Positions 8,088 through 18,719 of a DNA stretch of 64,000 nt are shown piece after piece. The notes under the pieces are model-generated. The model made no database searches and was not told where the DNA came from. It saw only the letters and a program-made list of their open reading frames with translations. Position 1 is the first letter of the stretch, and every line of letters begins with the position of its first letter. Source of the DNA: Thermodesulfovibrio sp. (GTDB taxonomy: Bacteria > Nitrospirota > Thermodesulfovibrionia > Thermodesulfovibrionales > UBA6898); contig PNOC01000005.1 in the NCBI GenBank assembly GCA_013824615.1, positions 1 through 64,000 on the forward strand, given 5' to 3'. A program made the translations under genes and the position numbers.

Positions 8088-10569
8088 TCGGCAGACGCTT
8101 TACGCCCCATATCTCGTCGGCATATTCCTGAATGGTACGGTCTGTCGAGAAAAACCCCATATTAGCCACATTCATGATTGATTTTACGGCCCAGGCATCA
8201 GGATTCCTGTAGGTCTGACTGACTTTTTCCTGACAGGCGACATAGGTTGCAAAGTCAGCCAGGACCATATATGGGTCATGGTTCAGAATCCCATCAATAA
8301 TGGGCCTGAATATATGCGGGTTGGTGCGGGAGAAAAACCCGTTCGCGATCATATCGATGGCCAGCTTCAACTCCGGGTTGTTTTCATAATAATACCGGGG
8401 GTCATATCCCTTTTTCTGAAGCGCTTCTATCTCTTCCGCAGTGTTGCCGAATATAAATATATTTTCCTCGCCAACCTCCTGCATGATTTCGACATTTGCC
8501 CCGTCCAGCGTCCCGATGGTCAGTGCACCGTTCAGTGCAAATTTCATGTTGCCGGTTCCAGAGGCCTCGGTCCCGGCGGTCGAGATCTGCTCAGACAGCT
8601 CAGCCGCCGGCATAATCATTTCTGCCATTGATACCGAGTAATTGCTGATGAAGACAACCTTCAGAAGATCGTCAATATACCGGTCGCTGTTAATGACCTC
8701 GGCAATGGAGTTGATCAGCTTGATAATAAGCTTGGCAACGTAGTACCCGGGGGCAGCCTTGCCTGCAAAGAGAATCGTTCTGGGAACAATAGCATCGGAA
8801 GGCCCGGCTTTGATCCGGTTATAGAGGCTGACAACATGCAGAATATTCAGCAACTGTCTCTTGTACTCATGCATGCGCTTCGCATGACAGTCGAAGAGGG
8901 ATTCAGGGTTTACATCAACATGGATCTTGTCGGAGATATACGCTGCCAGCCGCTTCTTGTTCTGGGACTTCACCTCCTGCCACTGCTTAAGGAAATCCGC
9001 ATCTCTTGAAAAAGGTTCAAGCTTTTTCAATTCATACAAGTCAGTTGCCCAGCCGCCCCCGATCTTTTCCGTGATCAAAGATGCCAGGGCGGGATTGCAG
9101 AGCTTCAGCCATCTCCTCTGCGTTATGCCATTGGTCTTATTGTTGAATTTCTCCGGCCACATCTCATGAAAATCCCTGAAAAGGCCCTTTCTCAGGATTT
9201 CCGAGTGCAGGGCAGAAACGCCGTTCACCGAATGGCTTCCAATAATGGAGAGATGGGCCATCTTTACCCGTTTTTCGTCCCCTTCCTCGATAATCGACAT
9301 TCTGCTCAACCGGTCGAGATCGTTCGGATAACGGACATTCACATCGTCAAGGAAGCGGCGGTTTATTTCATAGATGATCTGTATATGCCGGGGCAGTACC
9401 CGCTCAAACAGGGAGACTGGCCATTTCTCAAGCGCCTCAGGAAGGACGGTATGGTTTGTGTACCCGAAGGTCCTGCCCGTAATATCCCAGGCACGGTCCC
9501 AATCGAGGCCCTCCAGATCGACAAGGATCCGCATGAGTTCGGATATGCCGATAGCCGGGTGGGTATCATTCAAATGAATCGCTACCTTATCAGGAAAGTC
9601 CTTGAACTGCTCGGAGGGGTTATGTGTCTTCTTGTAACGCCGGATGATGTCCTGTATCGTGGCGGAGACAAAGAAATATTCCTGCTTCAGCCGCAGCTCT
9701 TTACCTTCAAACACATTGTCATTCGGATACAGCACCTTGGAAATCGTCTCGGTATGCGCCTTGTCCGAAACAGCCCGCTCATAGTCACCATGGTTAAAAT
9801 ATTCCAGGTCAAATTCACGAGTGGACTTTGCGGACCAGAGCCTCATCGTATTCACGGTATTGTTTTCATATCCGGGAATGGGAGTATCATAGGCGACTGC
9901 AGCTATGTCCCTGGTCTCCACCCAGCTATACCGGAGATTTCTGTCGCCGTCAGGATGCTGTTCAACCCTGCCGTAGAATTTGACTATATACAGAAATTCC
10001 GGCCGTTCAATCTCCCAGATATTACCGTAACGGAGCCAGTTGTCGGCAGTCTCGACCTGATAGCCATCGATGATCCTCTGGAAGAAAATACCATACTCAT
10101 ACCGGATCCCATAGCCGTATGCAGGAATCTCCAGCGTTGCCAGAGAGTCCATAAAACACGCAGCCAGCCTGCCAAGACCTCCGTTGCCAAGGCCTGCGTC
10201 GAACTCAAGATCGCGCAATGCTTCCATTTCATGGCCGAGTTCCCGGAGCGCCCGGTGTGTACTGTCGAGAAGGTCCAGATTAATCAACGAATTTCCTAAC
10301 GTTCTGCCGATAAGAAATTCCAGTGACAGATAATATACCCTTTTGACGTCCTTTTTATAGTAGGCCTGCTGGGTCTCTATCCATTTATTGATCAGGCGGT
10401 CCCTGATCGTAAGGGCCACCCCCATGAAGCAATCAAGTTCTGTCGCGGAATACTCATCTTTTGCCAGCGAGTATTTAAGGTGGTTGGCAAATGATGCCTT
10501 TAATGCCTCGATGTCCTTGCAGTTGAAAGGATCGGTTTCTCCCCCTGCCTTTAATCCGGAATTTTCGAT
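8065..10569 (-). CDS. glgP: Glycogen/alpha-glucan phosphorylase, non-standard start codon
   Basis: Releases glucose-1-phosphate from glycogen or maltodextrin, using PLP. Visible are YLSLEFLIGRTLGNSL, GLGNGGLGRLAACF, NHTVLPEALEKW, the KRMHEYKRQ motif and the PLP lysine in GTGNMKFALNG. The first ATG (10425) would cut off a conserved N-terminal stretch (YSLAKDEYSATELDCF) that is in frame upstream. The frame is open to 10596 but contains no ATG, GTG or TTG before 10425. AGGAGG lies 5 bases before an ATC codon (10567-10569), which gives 834 residues, close to family length. I use that ATC provisionally; a base error in an ATG is the other explanation. It lies 27 bases after ispF in the htrA-ispD-ispF-glgP unit. 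Confidence 0.85.
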   Translation of the reverse strand: MENSGLKAGGETDPFNCKDIEALKASFANHLKYSLAKDEYSATELDCFMGVALTIRDRLINKWIETQQAYYKKDVKRVYYLSLEFLIGRTLGNSLINLDLLDSTHRALRELGHEMEALRDLEFDAGLGNGGLGRLAACFMDSLATLEIPAYGYGIRYEYGIFFQRIIDGYQVETADNWLRYGNIWEIERPEFLYIVKFYGRVEQHPDGDRNLRYSWVETRDIAAVAYDTPIPGYENNTVNTMRLWSAKSTREFDLEYFNHGDYERAVSDKAHTETISKVLYPNDNVFEGKELRLKQEYFFVSATIQDIIRRYKKTHNPSEQFKDFPDKVAIHLNDTHPAIGISELMRILVDLEGLDWDRAWDITGRTFGYTNHTVLPEALEKWPVSLFERVLPRHIQIIYEINRRFLDDVNVRYPNDLDRLSRMSIIEEGDEKRVKMAHLSIIGSHSVNGVSALHSEILRKGLFRDFHEMWPEKFNNKTNGITQRRWLKLCNPALASLITEKIGGGWATDLYELKKLEPFSRDADFLKQWQEVKSQNKKRLAAYISDKIHVDVNPESLFDCHAKRMHEYKRQLLNILHVVSLYNRIKAGPSDAIVPRTILFAGKAAPGYYVAKLIIKLINSIAEVINSDRYIDDLLKVVFISNYSVSMAEMIMPAAELSEQISTAGTEASGTGNMKFALNGALTIGTLDGANVEIMQEVGEENIFIFGNTAEEIEALQKKGYDPRYYYENNPELKLAIDMIANGFFSRTNPHIFRPIIDGILNHDPYMVLADFATYVACQEKVSQTYRNPDAWAVKSIMNVANMGFFSTDRTIQEYADEIWGVKRLPIRFSGCK

Positions 10570-10596
10570 GGTATCCTCCTGCGGCCTGTCGCTGTT

Positions 10597-11070
10597 TTAT
10601 TTATTGACTGTCAGAAGGCAGACCGCATATGCGGCTATGCCCTCACCTTTTCCGATGAAGCCCATGCCCTCATTCGTCTTGGCCTTTATACTGATCAGCT
10701 CCGCGGCCACTCCTGAGTGTGCCAGAGCTGACCGCATCAGATCGATATATCCGGCAAGCTTCGGTCTCTCGGCAATGACCGTTGTGTCTATCCACGAAAC
10801 AGTGTACCCGCTCCTGTCGGCGAGTGCAACCGTCTGCTTCAGCAGATCGATGCTGACCGCATCCTTCCAGGCCGGATCGCTATCAGGAAAATGACGCCCT
10901 ATATCCCCTGCCCCGAGGGCACCAAGGATCGCATCAATGATCGCATGGCAGAGCACATCAGCATCCGAGTGGCCGGAAAGCCCTTTTTCAAAGGGAATAT
11001 CAACCCCACCGATGACCAGCTTCCGCCCCGAAACAAGCCGGTGGGAGTCGTATCCGAAGCCTGTTCTCAT
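10597..11070 (-). CDS. ispF: 2-C-methyl-D-erythritol 2,4-cyclodiphosphate synthase
   Basis: MEP-pathway enzyme that cyclises CDP-ME 2-phosphate to MEcPP with loss of CMP; a zinc-dependent homotrimer. At 157 residues it has the standard length. RTGFGYDSHRL carries the zinc-binding Asp and His, GLSGHSDADVLCHAI carries the second site, and GDIGRHFPDSD and KTNEGMGFIGKGEGI complete the family motifs. Its start overlaps the ispD stop by 4 bases (ATGA), so the two consecutive MEP enzymes are translationally coupled. Confidence 0.96.
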   Translation of the reverse strand: MRTGFGYDSHRLVSGRKLVIGGVDIPFEKGLSGHSDADVLCHAIIDAILGALGAGDIGRHFPDSDPAWKDAVSIDLLKQTVALADRSGYTVSWIDTTVIAERPKLAGYIDLMRSALAHSGVAAELISIKAKTNEGMGFIGKGEGIAAYAVCLLTVNK

Positions 11071-11765
11071 CCTGACTGTCCCCTCATCCGGATAAAAAGC
11101 TCGGCCAACGGCAGGTCTTCAGGGGTGGTAACCTTGATATTCATATATGAGCCCTGCACGATCCGGACAGTCCCCCCGTAACGCTCTACCAGGGCCGAAT
11201 CATCCGTGGCATAAAACGCTTCGGCCTTCGCTTTTTCGTAAGCATCATGCAGAACCCTGTACCTGAATACCTGCGGGGTCTGGATTGCCCAGAGCAGACT
11301 CCTGTCACAGGTCCTTGTAATGACACCATCTGACGCCTCCTTGACCGTGTCCTTGACCGGGACACCGACAACTACCCCGTCGCAGCCCTCAAGCGCCTCA
11401 AGCGCCTTTTTGATATGGTCAGGTTCTAGCAGCGGCCGGGCGCCGTCATGGACAAGGACGACACTCTCCTCATCTCCGACAAGCTGCAGGCCGTTATATA
11501 CCGAATCCTGCCGCTCTTTGCCCCCCGGGGCAATACGCCGGACTTTGGTAATATGATGCTCATCTATCAGTTCTGTGGTCCACCCCATATTCTCGTCCCG
11601 GATTACCGGAATAATTTCACTGATCTCCCCAAGCGACTCTAAGGTCTCAAGCACCCAGGCCAGAAGGGGTTTCCCGGCGAGGACTGCAAACGGCTTGTTC
11701 GTTCCGGGACCGAACCGCTTCCCGATACCAGCACCTGGCACAATTGCAACAACCTTCTGCGTCAT
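11067..11765 (-). CDS. ispD: 2-C-methyl-D-erythritol 4-phosphate cytidylyltransferase
   Basis: Third step of the MEP isoprenoid pathway: MEP plus CTP to CDP-ME. 232 residues with a nucleotidyltransferase fold. The CTP-binding loop VPGAGIGKRFG near residues 8-18 differs from the usual PAAGxGxRMG by Gly for the second Ala, with the catalytic Arg and the downstream Lys of NKPF kept. VLVHDGARPLL, VPVKDTVKEA and TPQVFRY are conserved, and TDDSALVERYGG closes the site. It starts 6 bases after the htrA stop and overlaps ispF by 4 bases. Confidence 0.95.
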   Translation of the reverse strand: MTQKVVAIVPGAGIGKRFGPGTNKPFAVLAGKPLLAWVLETLESLGEISEIIPVIRDENMGWTTELIDEHHITKVRRIAPGGKERQDSVYNGLQLVGDEESVVLVHDGARPLLEPDHIKKALEALEGCDGVVVGVPVKDTVKEASDGVITRTCDRSLLWAIQTPQVFRYRVLHDAYEKAKAEAFYATDDSALVERYGGTVRIVQGSYMNIKVTTPEDLPLAELFIRMRGQSG

Positions 11766-11771
11766 GAGCGG

Positions 11772-13241
11772 TCAGGAGGTCCTGAGCGTGACATAGAACT
11801 TCTTTCCTGCCCTGTTGACAAAAAGGAGCAGGGTATCGCCCGGCTGCATGCCTGAGATAATCTTATTGTAGTCATCAAGCCGCTCAACCTTTTTTCTGTT
11901 AACCTCCTGAATTACGTCTCCCTTGCGAATGCCAGCCTCTTCAGAAGCACTTCCGGGCTCGACCCTGATGACCACAACGCCTTTCTCTTCCTTGTTAAGA
12001 CCAAGCTGCCTGGCAACTTCTTTCGTCAGGTCCATGACATTAAGCCCTACCAGCCCTTCGAAGGTCTGCTCATCCGGGGAATTCCCGCGGCTGGACTCAG
12101 CCAGGTCCCGCGGTAGCTCGGCAATGAGAATCTTAACTGAGTATTCCTTGTCTCCCCTCAGTATCGTAACCGGAACCTCGGTGCCGATTTTGCTCTGCGC
12201 AACCATATTCCGGAGATTGCCGACATCCTTCACCTTCTTGCCGTCATATTCGGTAATAATATCACCCCGGATGAGCCCGGACTTCTCTGCCGGGCTTCCC
12301 TTGGCAATATCACCAATCAGCGCACCCTTGGACTGTTTGAGCCCGAATTTCTGCGAAAGTTCCGGGGTAAGCTCCTGTATCGTCACTCCCAGCCAGCCGC
12401 GCGTAACCTTGCCCTTCTGCTCAAGCTGTCCCATGACAAGTCTGACCATGTTGCTCGGGACAGCAAAGCCGATTCCCTGATATCCGCCCGAGCGGGAAAA
12501 AATCGCGGTATTGATGCCGATCAGTTCACCTCTGATATTAACCAGCGGTCCCCCCGAGTTCCCCGGGTTGATCGCGGCATCGGTCTGAATAAAATCTTCG
12601 TAGTCCGCAATGCCGACATTAGCCCGGCCGACTGCGCTGATAATGCCCATGGTCACGGTATGGCTCAGGCCGAAGGGATTTCCGATGGCAAGGACAAACT
12701 CCCCTACCTGCAGCTTGTCAGAATCACCCCACTGGACTGTCGGCAGTTCCTTTGCATCGACCTTTATAACAGCAATGTCAGTCTTGGGGTCCGCGCCGAT
12801 AATGCGTGCCTTGAATGAGCGCTTATCAAAAAGCGTAATCCGGATCTCCTGAGCCTGCTCTATTACATGGTTATTGGTAATGATGAAGCCGTCGGCAGAC
12901 ACAATCACCCCGGAGCCGAGACTCTGCTCCTTCCATTTCTTCGGCGTCCTGAATTCACGAAAAGGGTTAAACAGGTCAAAAAACTGATCATCAAAAAGCG
13001 GGTTGGCATCTCTTTTGACAATTTTAGTGGAGGAAATATTTACGACCGCAGGAGATATGGCGCCGGCTATCTCGGAAAAGGCCTTGCTGGTGTCCACAAT
13101 CTGCTTCGGGACATTCGGGACGACTATAGGCGGATATCCCTTCTGCCGGCCGGTTAATTCGCCCAGCAGATAGTATGAAACTCCGCCCAGAAAAAAACCG
13201 GCCAGAAGGACAGCAGTAATAACAACAAACCTGTTTCTCAT
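11772..13241 (-). CDS. htrA: Periplasmic HtrA/Deg serine protease with two PDZ domains
   Basis: DegP/DegQ-type protease-chaperone acting on misfolded envelope proteins. 489 residues: an N-terminal membrane anchor or uncleaved signal (residues 5-27), a trypsin-like domain with His125 (NNHVIE), Asp155 (TDIAVIK) and Ser229 (NPGNSGGPLV), then PDZ1 (about 270-370) and PDZ2 (about 400-485). All three catalytic residues are present. It is first in a unit with ispD, ispF and glgP. The pairing with isoprenoid genes seems a matter of shared transcription. Whether it is DegP-, DegQ- or DegS-like cannot be settled, but two PDZ domains favour DegP/Q. Confidence 0.93.
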   Translation of the reverse strand: MRNRFVVITAVLLAGFFLGGVSYYLLGELTGRQKGYPPIVVPNVPKQIVDTSKAFSEIAGAISPAVVNISSTKIVKRDANPLFDDQFFDLFNPFREFRTPKKWKEQSLGSGVIVSADGFIITNNHVIEQAQEIRITLFDKRSFKARIIGADPKTDIAVIKVDAKELPTVQWGDSDKLQVGEFVLAIGNPFGLSHTVTMGIISAVGRANVGIADYEDFIQTDAAINPGNSGGPLVNIRGELIGINTAIFSRSGGYQGIGFAVPSNMVRLVMGQLEQKGKVTRGWLGVTIQELTPELSQKFGLKQSKGALIGDIAKGSPAEKSGLIRGDIITEYDGKKVKDVGNLRNMVAQSKIGTEVPVTILRGDKEYSVKILIAELPRDLAESSRGNSPDEQTFEGLVGLNVMDLTKEVARQLGLNKEEKGVVVIRVEPGSASEEAGIRKGDVIQEVNRKKVERLDDYNKIISGMQPGDTLLLFVNRAGKKFYVTLRTS

Positions 13242-13290
13242 GCTGGATTAATTATAATCACGTATCTCTGAAGTTGTAAAGCATCTTTTC

Positions 13291-13318
13291 TTGACAAAAA
13301 GCCTGCTCTAATGCTAAT
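13291..13318 (+). promoter_or_regulatory. Promoter of the aminotransferase-serA-purA unit
   Basis: TTGACA (13291-13296), a 16-base spacer and GCTAAT (13313-13318). The -35 is perfect and the -10 matches four of six. The leader of about 100 bases contains a possible stem between GGTCAG near 13350 and CTGACC near 13380, then AAGGAGG before ATG 13428. Confidence 0.5.
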
Positions 13319-13427
13319 TTTCAAGGCTTATTGAGCATCGGGTTCACGGGTCAGAACAAGAAGAGTCTTCTCTCAACCCTGACCAATTCCCAGAAAAATC
13401 CATTTTTTTATTGGTAAGGAGGTTCGG

Positions 13428-14567
13428 ATGTTAAAACGTTATCTGCTCGCACCTGGCCCTACCCCGGTTCCGCCGGAGGCCCTGCTGGCAATGGCCATGC
13501 CGATTATTCACCACCGGTCACCGGATTTTCTGCCGGTCATGGATTCAGCGAAGAAAGGCCTCCAGTGGCTTTGCCAGACCAAGAACGATGTTCTTATCCT
13601 CTGTTCGACCGGTACCGGCGGCATGGTCGGAGCAGTCAACAATTTCTTCAGTCCTGGGGACAAAGCTCTCGTGATCAACGGGGGCAACTTCGGTGAGCGC
13701 TGGACAAAAATATGCAAGGCCTACAACCTTGGCGTCGAAGAGATAAAGATCGACTGGGGCTATGCGGTAAAACCTGAAGATGTCGAAAATGCACTGAAGA
13801 AGGACCCTTCGATCAAGGGCGTCTTTGTTCAGGCCTCAGAGACATCCACCGGCGTATATCATGATATCCAGGCCCTGGCCTCCATCGTAAAAAAATATGA
13901 CGGTACGATACTCGTTGTCGATGCCATCTCCGCACTGGTTGCTCATGACCTGAAGATGGACGCCTGGGGCATTGATGTTCTGATCGGTGGATCGCAGAAA
14001 GGTCTGATGCTCCCTCCGGGGCTCGCCTTTGTCGGCGTCAGCGAAAAGGCCTGGGCCTTTGCCGAAAAAGCCACCTCCCCGAAATTCTATTTTAATTTCA
14101 AGAAAGAACGTGAGAATCTGGCAAAAAACCAGACAAACTTCACCTCCCCCGTCACCCTGATTATCGGGCTGAACGAATGCCTGAAGATCGTGCAGGCAGA
14201 AGGGCTTGAAAATGCCTTCGCACGTCACGCAAGACTGGCACATGCAACCAGGGAGGCGGTAAAGGCACTCGGGCTCGAAATGTTTACCAAAGAATCTCCG
14301 AGCAACTCGGTCACCGCTATCAACGCCCCCGCAGGACTGGACGGTCAGGAGATATACAAGAACCTCAGGGTCAAGTATGGCATCACAACAGCCGGAGGCC
14401 AGGGTCATGTAAAGGGAAAAATCTTCCGCATTGCCCACCTTGGGTACGCAGGCACGTTCGACGTCATTACCGCAGTTGCCGGCATCGAGATGGTGCTTAA
14501 AGGCATGGGGCATCCGATTAAACTGGGTTCCGGTGTTGCCGTGGCCCAGGAATTATTAATGGCTTAG
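13428..14567 (+). CDS. Class V aminotransferase (alanine-glyoxylate / serine-pyruvate type)
   Basis: PLP enzyme of the AGXT/SPT/PucG group, 379 residues. The N-terminus LLAPGPTPVPP and HHRSPDF are the group signature. STGTGGMVGAVNN binds the cofactor phosphate, VDAISALVAHDLKMD carries the PLP Asp, and the Schiff-base lysine is Lys191 in GGSQKGLMLPPG. It lies 16 bases before serA, so it probably moves amino groups between serine, glycine or alanine and their keto acids. It could be the phosphoserine-aminotransferase substitute of the serA pathway, or a serine-glyoxylate enzyme. The sequence alone does not choose between these substrates. Start has AAGGAGG 6 bases upstream. Confidence 0.88.
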   Translation: MLKRYLLAPGPTPVPPEALLAMAMPIIHHRSPDFLPVMDSAKKGLQWLCQTKNDVLILCSTGTGGMVGAVNNFFSPGDKALVINGGNFGERWTKICKAYNLGVEEIKIDWGYAVKPEDVENALKKDPSIKGVFVQASETSTGVYHDIQALASIVKKYDGTILVVDAISALVAHDLKMDAWGIDVLIGGSQKGLMLPPGLAFVGVSEKAWAFAEKATSPKFYFNFKKERENLAKNQTNFTSPVTLIIGLNECLKIVQAEGLENAFARHARLAHATREAVKALGLEMFTKESPSNSVTAINAPAGLDGQEIYKNLRVKYGITTAGGQGHVKGKIFRIAHLGYAGTFDVITAVAGIEMVLKGMGHPIKLGSGVAVAQELLMA

Positions 14568-14583
14568 CAAGGAGAACGGATAC

Positions 14584-16161
14584 ATGAAGGTACTTGTCAG
14601 CGATAATATATCCGCCAAAGGCGTGGAAATCTTAAAGAAGGCCGGGCTTGAGGTAGATGTCAAGACCGGCATGAAGCCCGATGAACTTATGGCCTGCATC
14701 GGCGAATACCACGGCCTGGTCATCCGGTCGGCTACCAAGGTGACCGCAGAGGTCATTGGCGCTGCCACCAACCTGAAGGTCATCGGCAGGGCCGGATCAG
14801 GTCTCGACAACGTCGACAAGGCCGCTGCATCCAAAAAGGGCATTGTCGTGATGAACACCCCCGGCGGCAACACGGTCACCACGGCCGAGCATACCATAGC
14901 CATGCTCTTTGCCGTTGCACGGTCAATCCCCCAGGCCACCGCATCGATGAAGGCCGGAAAATGGGAAAAGAAAAAGTTCATGGGGATCGAGCTCTTCAAT
15001 AAGACACTCGGCATCCTCGGACTTGGGGCCATCGGCAGCCAGGTCGCAAAAAAAGCCCTGGGCCTTGAAATGAACGTCATCGCCTATGACCCGTTCCTGA
15101 GCGAGGAAAAGGCGAGAGATATGGGTATCCGGAAGGTCGAGGTCAATGAGATCTTCTCTGAATCCGACTTTATTACAATCCACGCACCGATGACAGCCGA
15201 GACAAAAAATATCATAAATGCAAATACGATCAGCACCATGAAGAATGGGGTGAGGATCATCAACTGCGCCCGCGGTGGCATTGTTAATGAACAGGACCTT
15301 TATGAAGCCTTAAAAAGCGGCAAGGTTGGCGGTGCTGCCCTCGATGTTTTCGAAAAAGAGCCCCCCGACGGCAACCCGCTGCTGACACTCGACAATCTTA
15401 TCTGCACCCCGCATCTCGGTGCTTCCACTGAAGAAGCCCAGGAGAACGTTGCCCTTGCTGTGGCAGAGCAGATAGCCGATTACCTGGTGCATGGAACAAT
15501 CAGAAACGCTGTTAATTTTCCGTCAATCCCCAGCGACCAGATACCAAGGCTGCAGCCCTATATAACCCTTGCAGAGAAACTGGGAAGCTTTGCTTCACAG
15601 ATGTTCGTTGGAGGGGCCAAGGAAATCGTCGTCGAATACCACGGGGACGCTGCTGCTGTTAACACAGCGCCCGTCACCATCGCTGCTCTCAAGGGCTATC
15701 TCACGCCCATACTGCTGGAGACCGTAAACTTTGTCAATGCGCCGTTTATTGCCAAAGAACGGGGAATTGAAGTAAAGGAAGTCAAAAGCAGCGAGGCCGG
15801 CGACTACCAGAGTATGATCGCCCTCAGGATAAAGTCAAAGGACAAAGAGTTCTATCTCGCAGGGACTCTCTTCAGCAAGAAAGACCCGAGGGTCATCCTG
15901 ATTGACAACTTCAAGGTAGAGATTGTCCCTGATGACGTACTGCTGCTTATATACAACAATGACAAGCCTGGTGTCATCGGTAATATCGGGAACACCCTCG
16001 GCAAGAATAATATTAACATTGCGCGCATGCATTTTGGCAGAGAAACTGCTGGGGGAATGGCGATCTCGGTCGTCAGCATTGATTCGAACCCCTCTGCAGA
16101 AGTGATCGAAGAGATCAGAAAGCTGCCGAATATACTGTCTGTTCATCAGATATGTCTCTAA
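14584..16161 (+). CDS. serA: D-3-phosphoglycerate dehydrogenase
   Basis: First committed step of serine synthesis (3-phosphoglycerate to 3-phosphohydroxypyruvate, NAD-dependent). The 525 residues are the long type: catalytic and NAD domains (GLGAIG at 146-151, NCARGGIVNE, TPHLGASTEEAQ), an allosteric substrate-binding domain (about 320-445) and a C-terminal ACT domain (DKPGVIGNIGNTLGKNNINIARMHFGRE) that usually binds serine as feedback inhibitor. It lies between the class V aminotransferase and purA in a tight same-strand run, which supports a serine-forming pair with the aminotransferase. Confidence 0.96.
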   Translation: MKVLVSDNISAKGVEILKKAGLEVDVKTGMKPDELMACIGEYHGLVIRSATKVTAEVIGAATNLKVIGRAGSGLDNVDKAAASKKGIVVMNTPGGNTVTTAEHTIAMLFAVARSIPQATASMKAGKWEKKKFMGIELFNKTLGILGLGAIGSQVAKKALGLEMNVIAYDPFLSEEKARDMGIRKVEVNEIFSESDFITIHAPMTAETKNIINANTISTMKNGVRIINCARGGIVNEQDLYEALKSGKVGGAALDVFEKEPPDGNPLLTLDNLICTPHLGASTEEAQENVALAVAEQIADYLVHGTIRNAVNFPSIPSDQIPRLQPYITLAEKLGSFASQMFVGGAKEIVVEYHGDAAAVNTAPVTIAALKGYLTPILLETVNFVNAPFIAKERGIEVKEVKSSEAGDYQSMIALRIKSKDKEFYLAGTLFSKKDPRVILIDNFKVEIVPDDVLLLIYNNDKPGVIGNIGNTLGKNNINIARMHFGRETAGGMAISVVSIDSNPSAEVIEEIRKLPNILSVHQICL

Positions 16162-17465
<1,304 letters not shown>

Positions 17466-17466
<1 letters not shown>

Positions 17467-17978
17467 TGTCAAAGCGGAAGCATGCCCGTTTTATCAGACG
17501 CCTGGAGACAGAATTTTCGGCTGACGGAAAGGACTACCGGGCAATCTCAAGCGATTTCTCCTGTGACGGCCTCTTTATCCGGACAAATCACGCCTTCCCT
17601 CCGGGAACAGTGCTCTCGATCAGGGTCCACCTGCCAGACGGAGAAACTGCTGTACTGAAAGGCAGGGTCCGCAGAGCACTCAAGACAACCGTCGTTTCAC
17701 TGAAAAACGGTATGGGAGTCGAACTGCTTGAAAAAAATCTGTCATATACCAACTTCATGCTCGGCTTCACCGGTGAATGCACCGAGAATGTCGAACCCGC
17801 TGAGCCAAAGTTCAGGCCTGTGGATATTCCGCAGGCAGTTGAGGAAACTGCCCCTCCTGCTCCTGATTTTATGATTATCGGGTGTCCTGCCTGCGGCGTC
17901 AAGAACAAGGTAAGGACAGAACGCCTGTCCCAGGGTCCAAAGTGCGGGAAATGCGGCGAAATTTTGCCAACAACATAA
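17466..17978 (+). CDS. PilZ domain with C-terminal zinc ribbon
   Basis: 170 residues. Residues 1-105 form a PilZ domain: an N-terminal basic motif (KHARFIRR), SSDFSCDGLFIRT as the second motif, then beta strands to GMGVELL. After a proline-rich linker, residues 138-168 form a zinc ribbon with two CxxC pairs (CPACG and CGKCG). PilZ modules usually sense cyclic di-GMP; the ribbon suggests binding to nucleic acid or protein. It begins on the last base of purA and its end overlaps comF. I do not know a characterised protein of this layout, and its function is open. Confidence 0.7.
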
Positions 17979-18667
17979 TTTCAGGGATCTTTAATACCCT
18001 TTATCCATCGACCTGCCCTGCCTGCTCCCTAAAAACTGATACCATAGCTGCTGCGCCTTTCTGTCTTTCCTGCTGGTCGACCATGAGCAAGTATACTGGG
18101 GCGTCGTGCAGGATCTGCGCTGAACCCTTCATGACAGAATATTCCGGAATCTGCGGACATTGCATAAAGAATCCGCCTCCGTTCTCGAAGGCTCTATGCT
18201 TCGGCAGATACGAAAAAGTGCTGGCGCAGGCTATTCATGCCTTGAAATTTCAGAAAATAAAGAGACTGCACAGACCTCTGGGAAAGCTGCTGCTGCAACT
18301 CGAACTGCCGCAGGTTGATGCAGTCATCCCGATTCCGATGCACCTGAATGGGTTGCGGGAGCGGGGGTTTAATCAGTCACTGCTGCTGGCAAAAGTCGTT
18401 GCAGAAGGGACCAGGACGCCGTTGATCATCGACAGACTCATCAAGGGAAAGGAGACCCCGCCACAAATCGGACTGACCGCAAAAGAGCGCACCGCCAATC
18501 TTTCAGGCGCCTTTTCAGCCCTGCGGAGTTTTTCGGGGATGCGCATTTTACTCGTCGATGATGTCATGACCACCGGAGCAACCGCACGCGCAGGTGCAAA
18601 AGCCCTGCGTCTCGCAGGAGCTGATGACGTAACTGTCTGTACGCTCGCCCGGGCAGCAGCAACCTGA
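17951..18667 (+). CDS. comF: ComF-family phosphoribosyltransferase-like protein
   Basis: ComF homologue, linked to DNA uptake in naturally competent bacteria; the PRTase fold may act on nucleotides. With the start at ATG 17951 it is 238 residues. An N-terminal cysteine-rich region (CPACS, CLSCW, CRICAEP, CGHC) forms a zinc finger, VDAVIPIPMH and RERGFNQS are family motifs, and the PRPP loop is LLVDDVMTTGAT. An open extension back to 17882 exists but lies wholly within the previous gene and lacks homology. It overlaps the PilZ/zinc-ribbon gene by 28 bases. Confidence 0.88.
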   Translation: MRRNFANNIISGIFNTLYPSTCPACSLKTDTIAAAPFCLSCWSTMSKYTGASCRICAEPFMTEYSGICGHCIKNPPPFSKALCFGRYEKVLAQAIHALKFQKIKRLHRPLGKLLLQLELPQVDAVIPIPMHLNGLRERGFNQSLLLAKVVAEGTRTPLIIDRLIKGKETPPQIGLTAKERTANLSGAFSALRSFSGMRILLVDDVMTTGATARAGAKALRLAGADDVTVCTLARAAAT

Positions 18668-18683
18668 TTCTTCGTCAAAGCGC

Positions 18684-18713
18684 TTTACATTTTTCTCCTT
18701 CTTCCTGTATCTT
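18684..18713 (+). promoter_or_regulatory. Promoter for the PHP-domain gene, likely leaderless
   Basis: TTTACA (18684-18689, five of six), an 18-base spacer and TATCTT (18708-18713). Six bases separate the -10 from ATG 18720, so the transcript would start at the ATG. AGG just before the ATG is too close to act as a normal ribosome binding site. Confidence 0.45.
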
Positions 18714-18719
18714 TTTAGG

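Noticed and set aside
9166-10299. 377-codon plus-strand frame
   Set aside because: It is a shadow of glgP on the opposite strand, with no ribosome binding site or domain.
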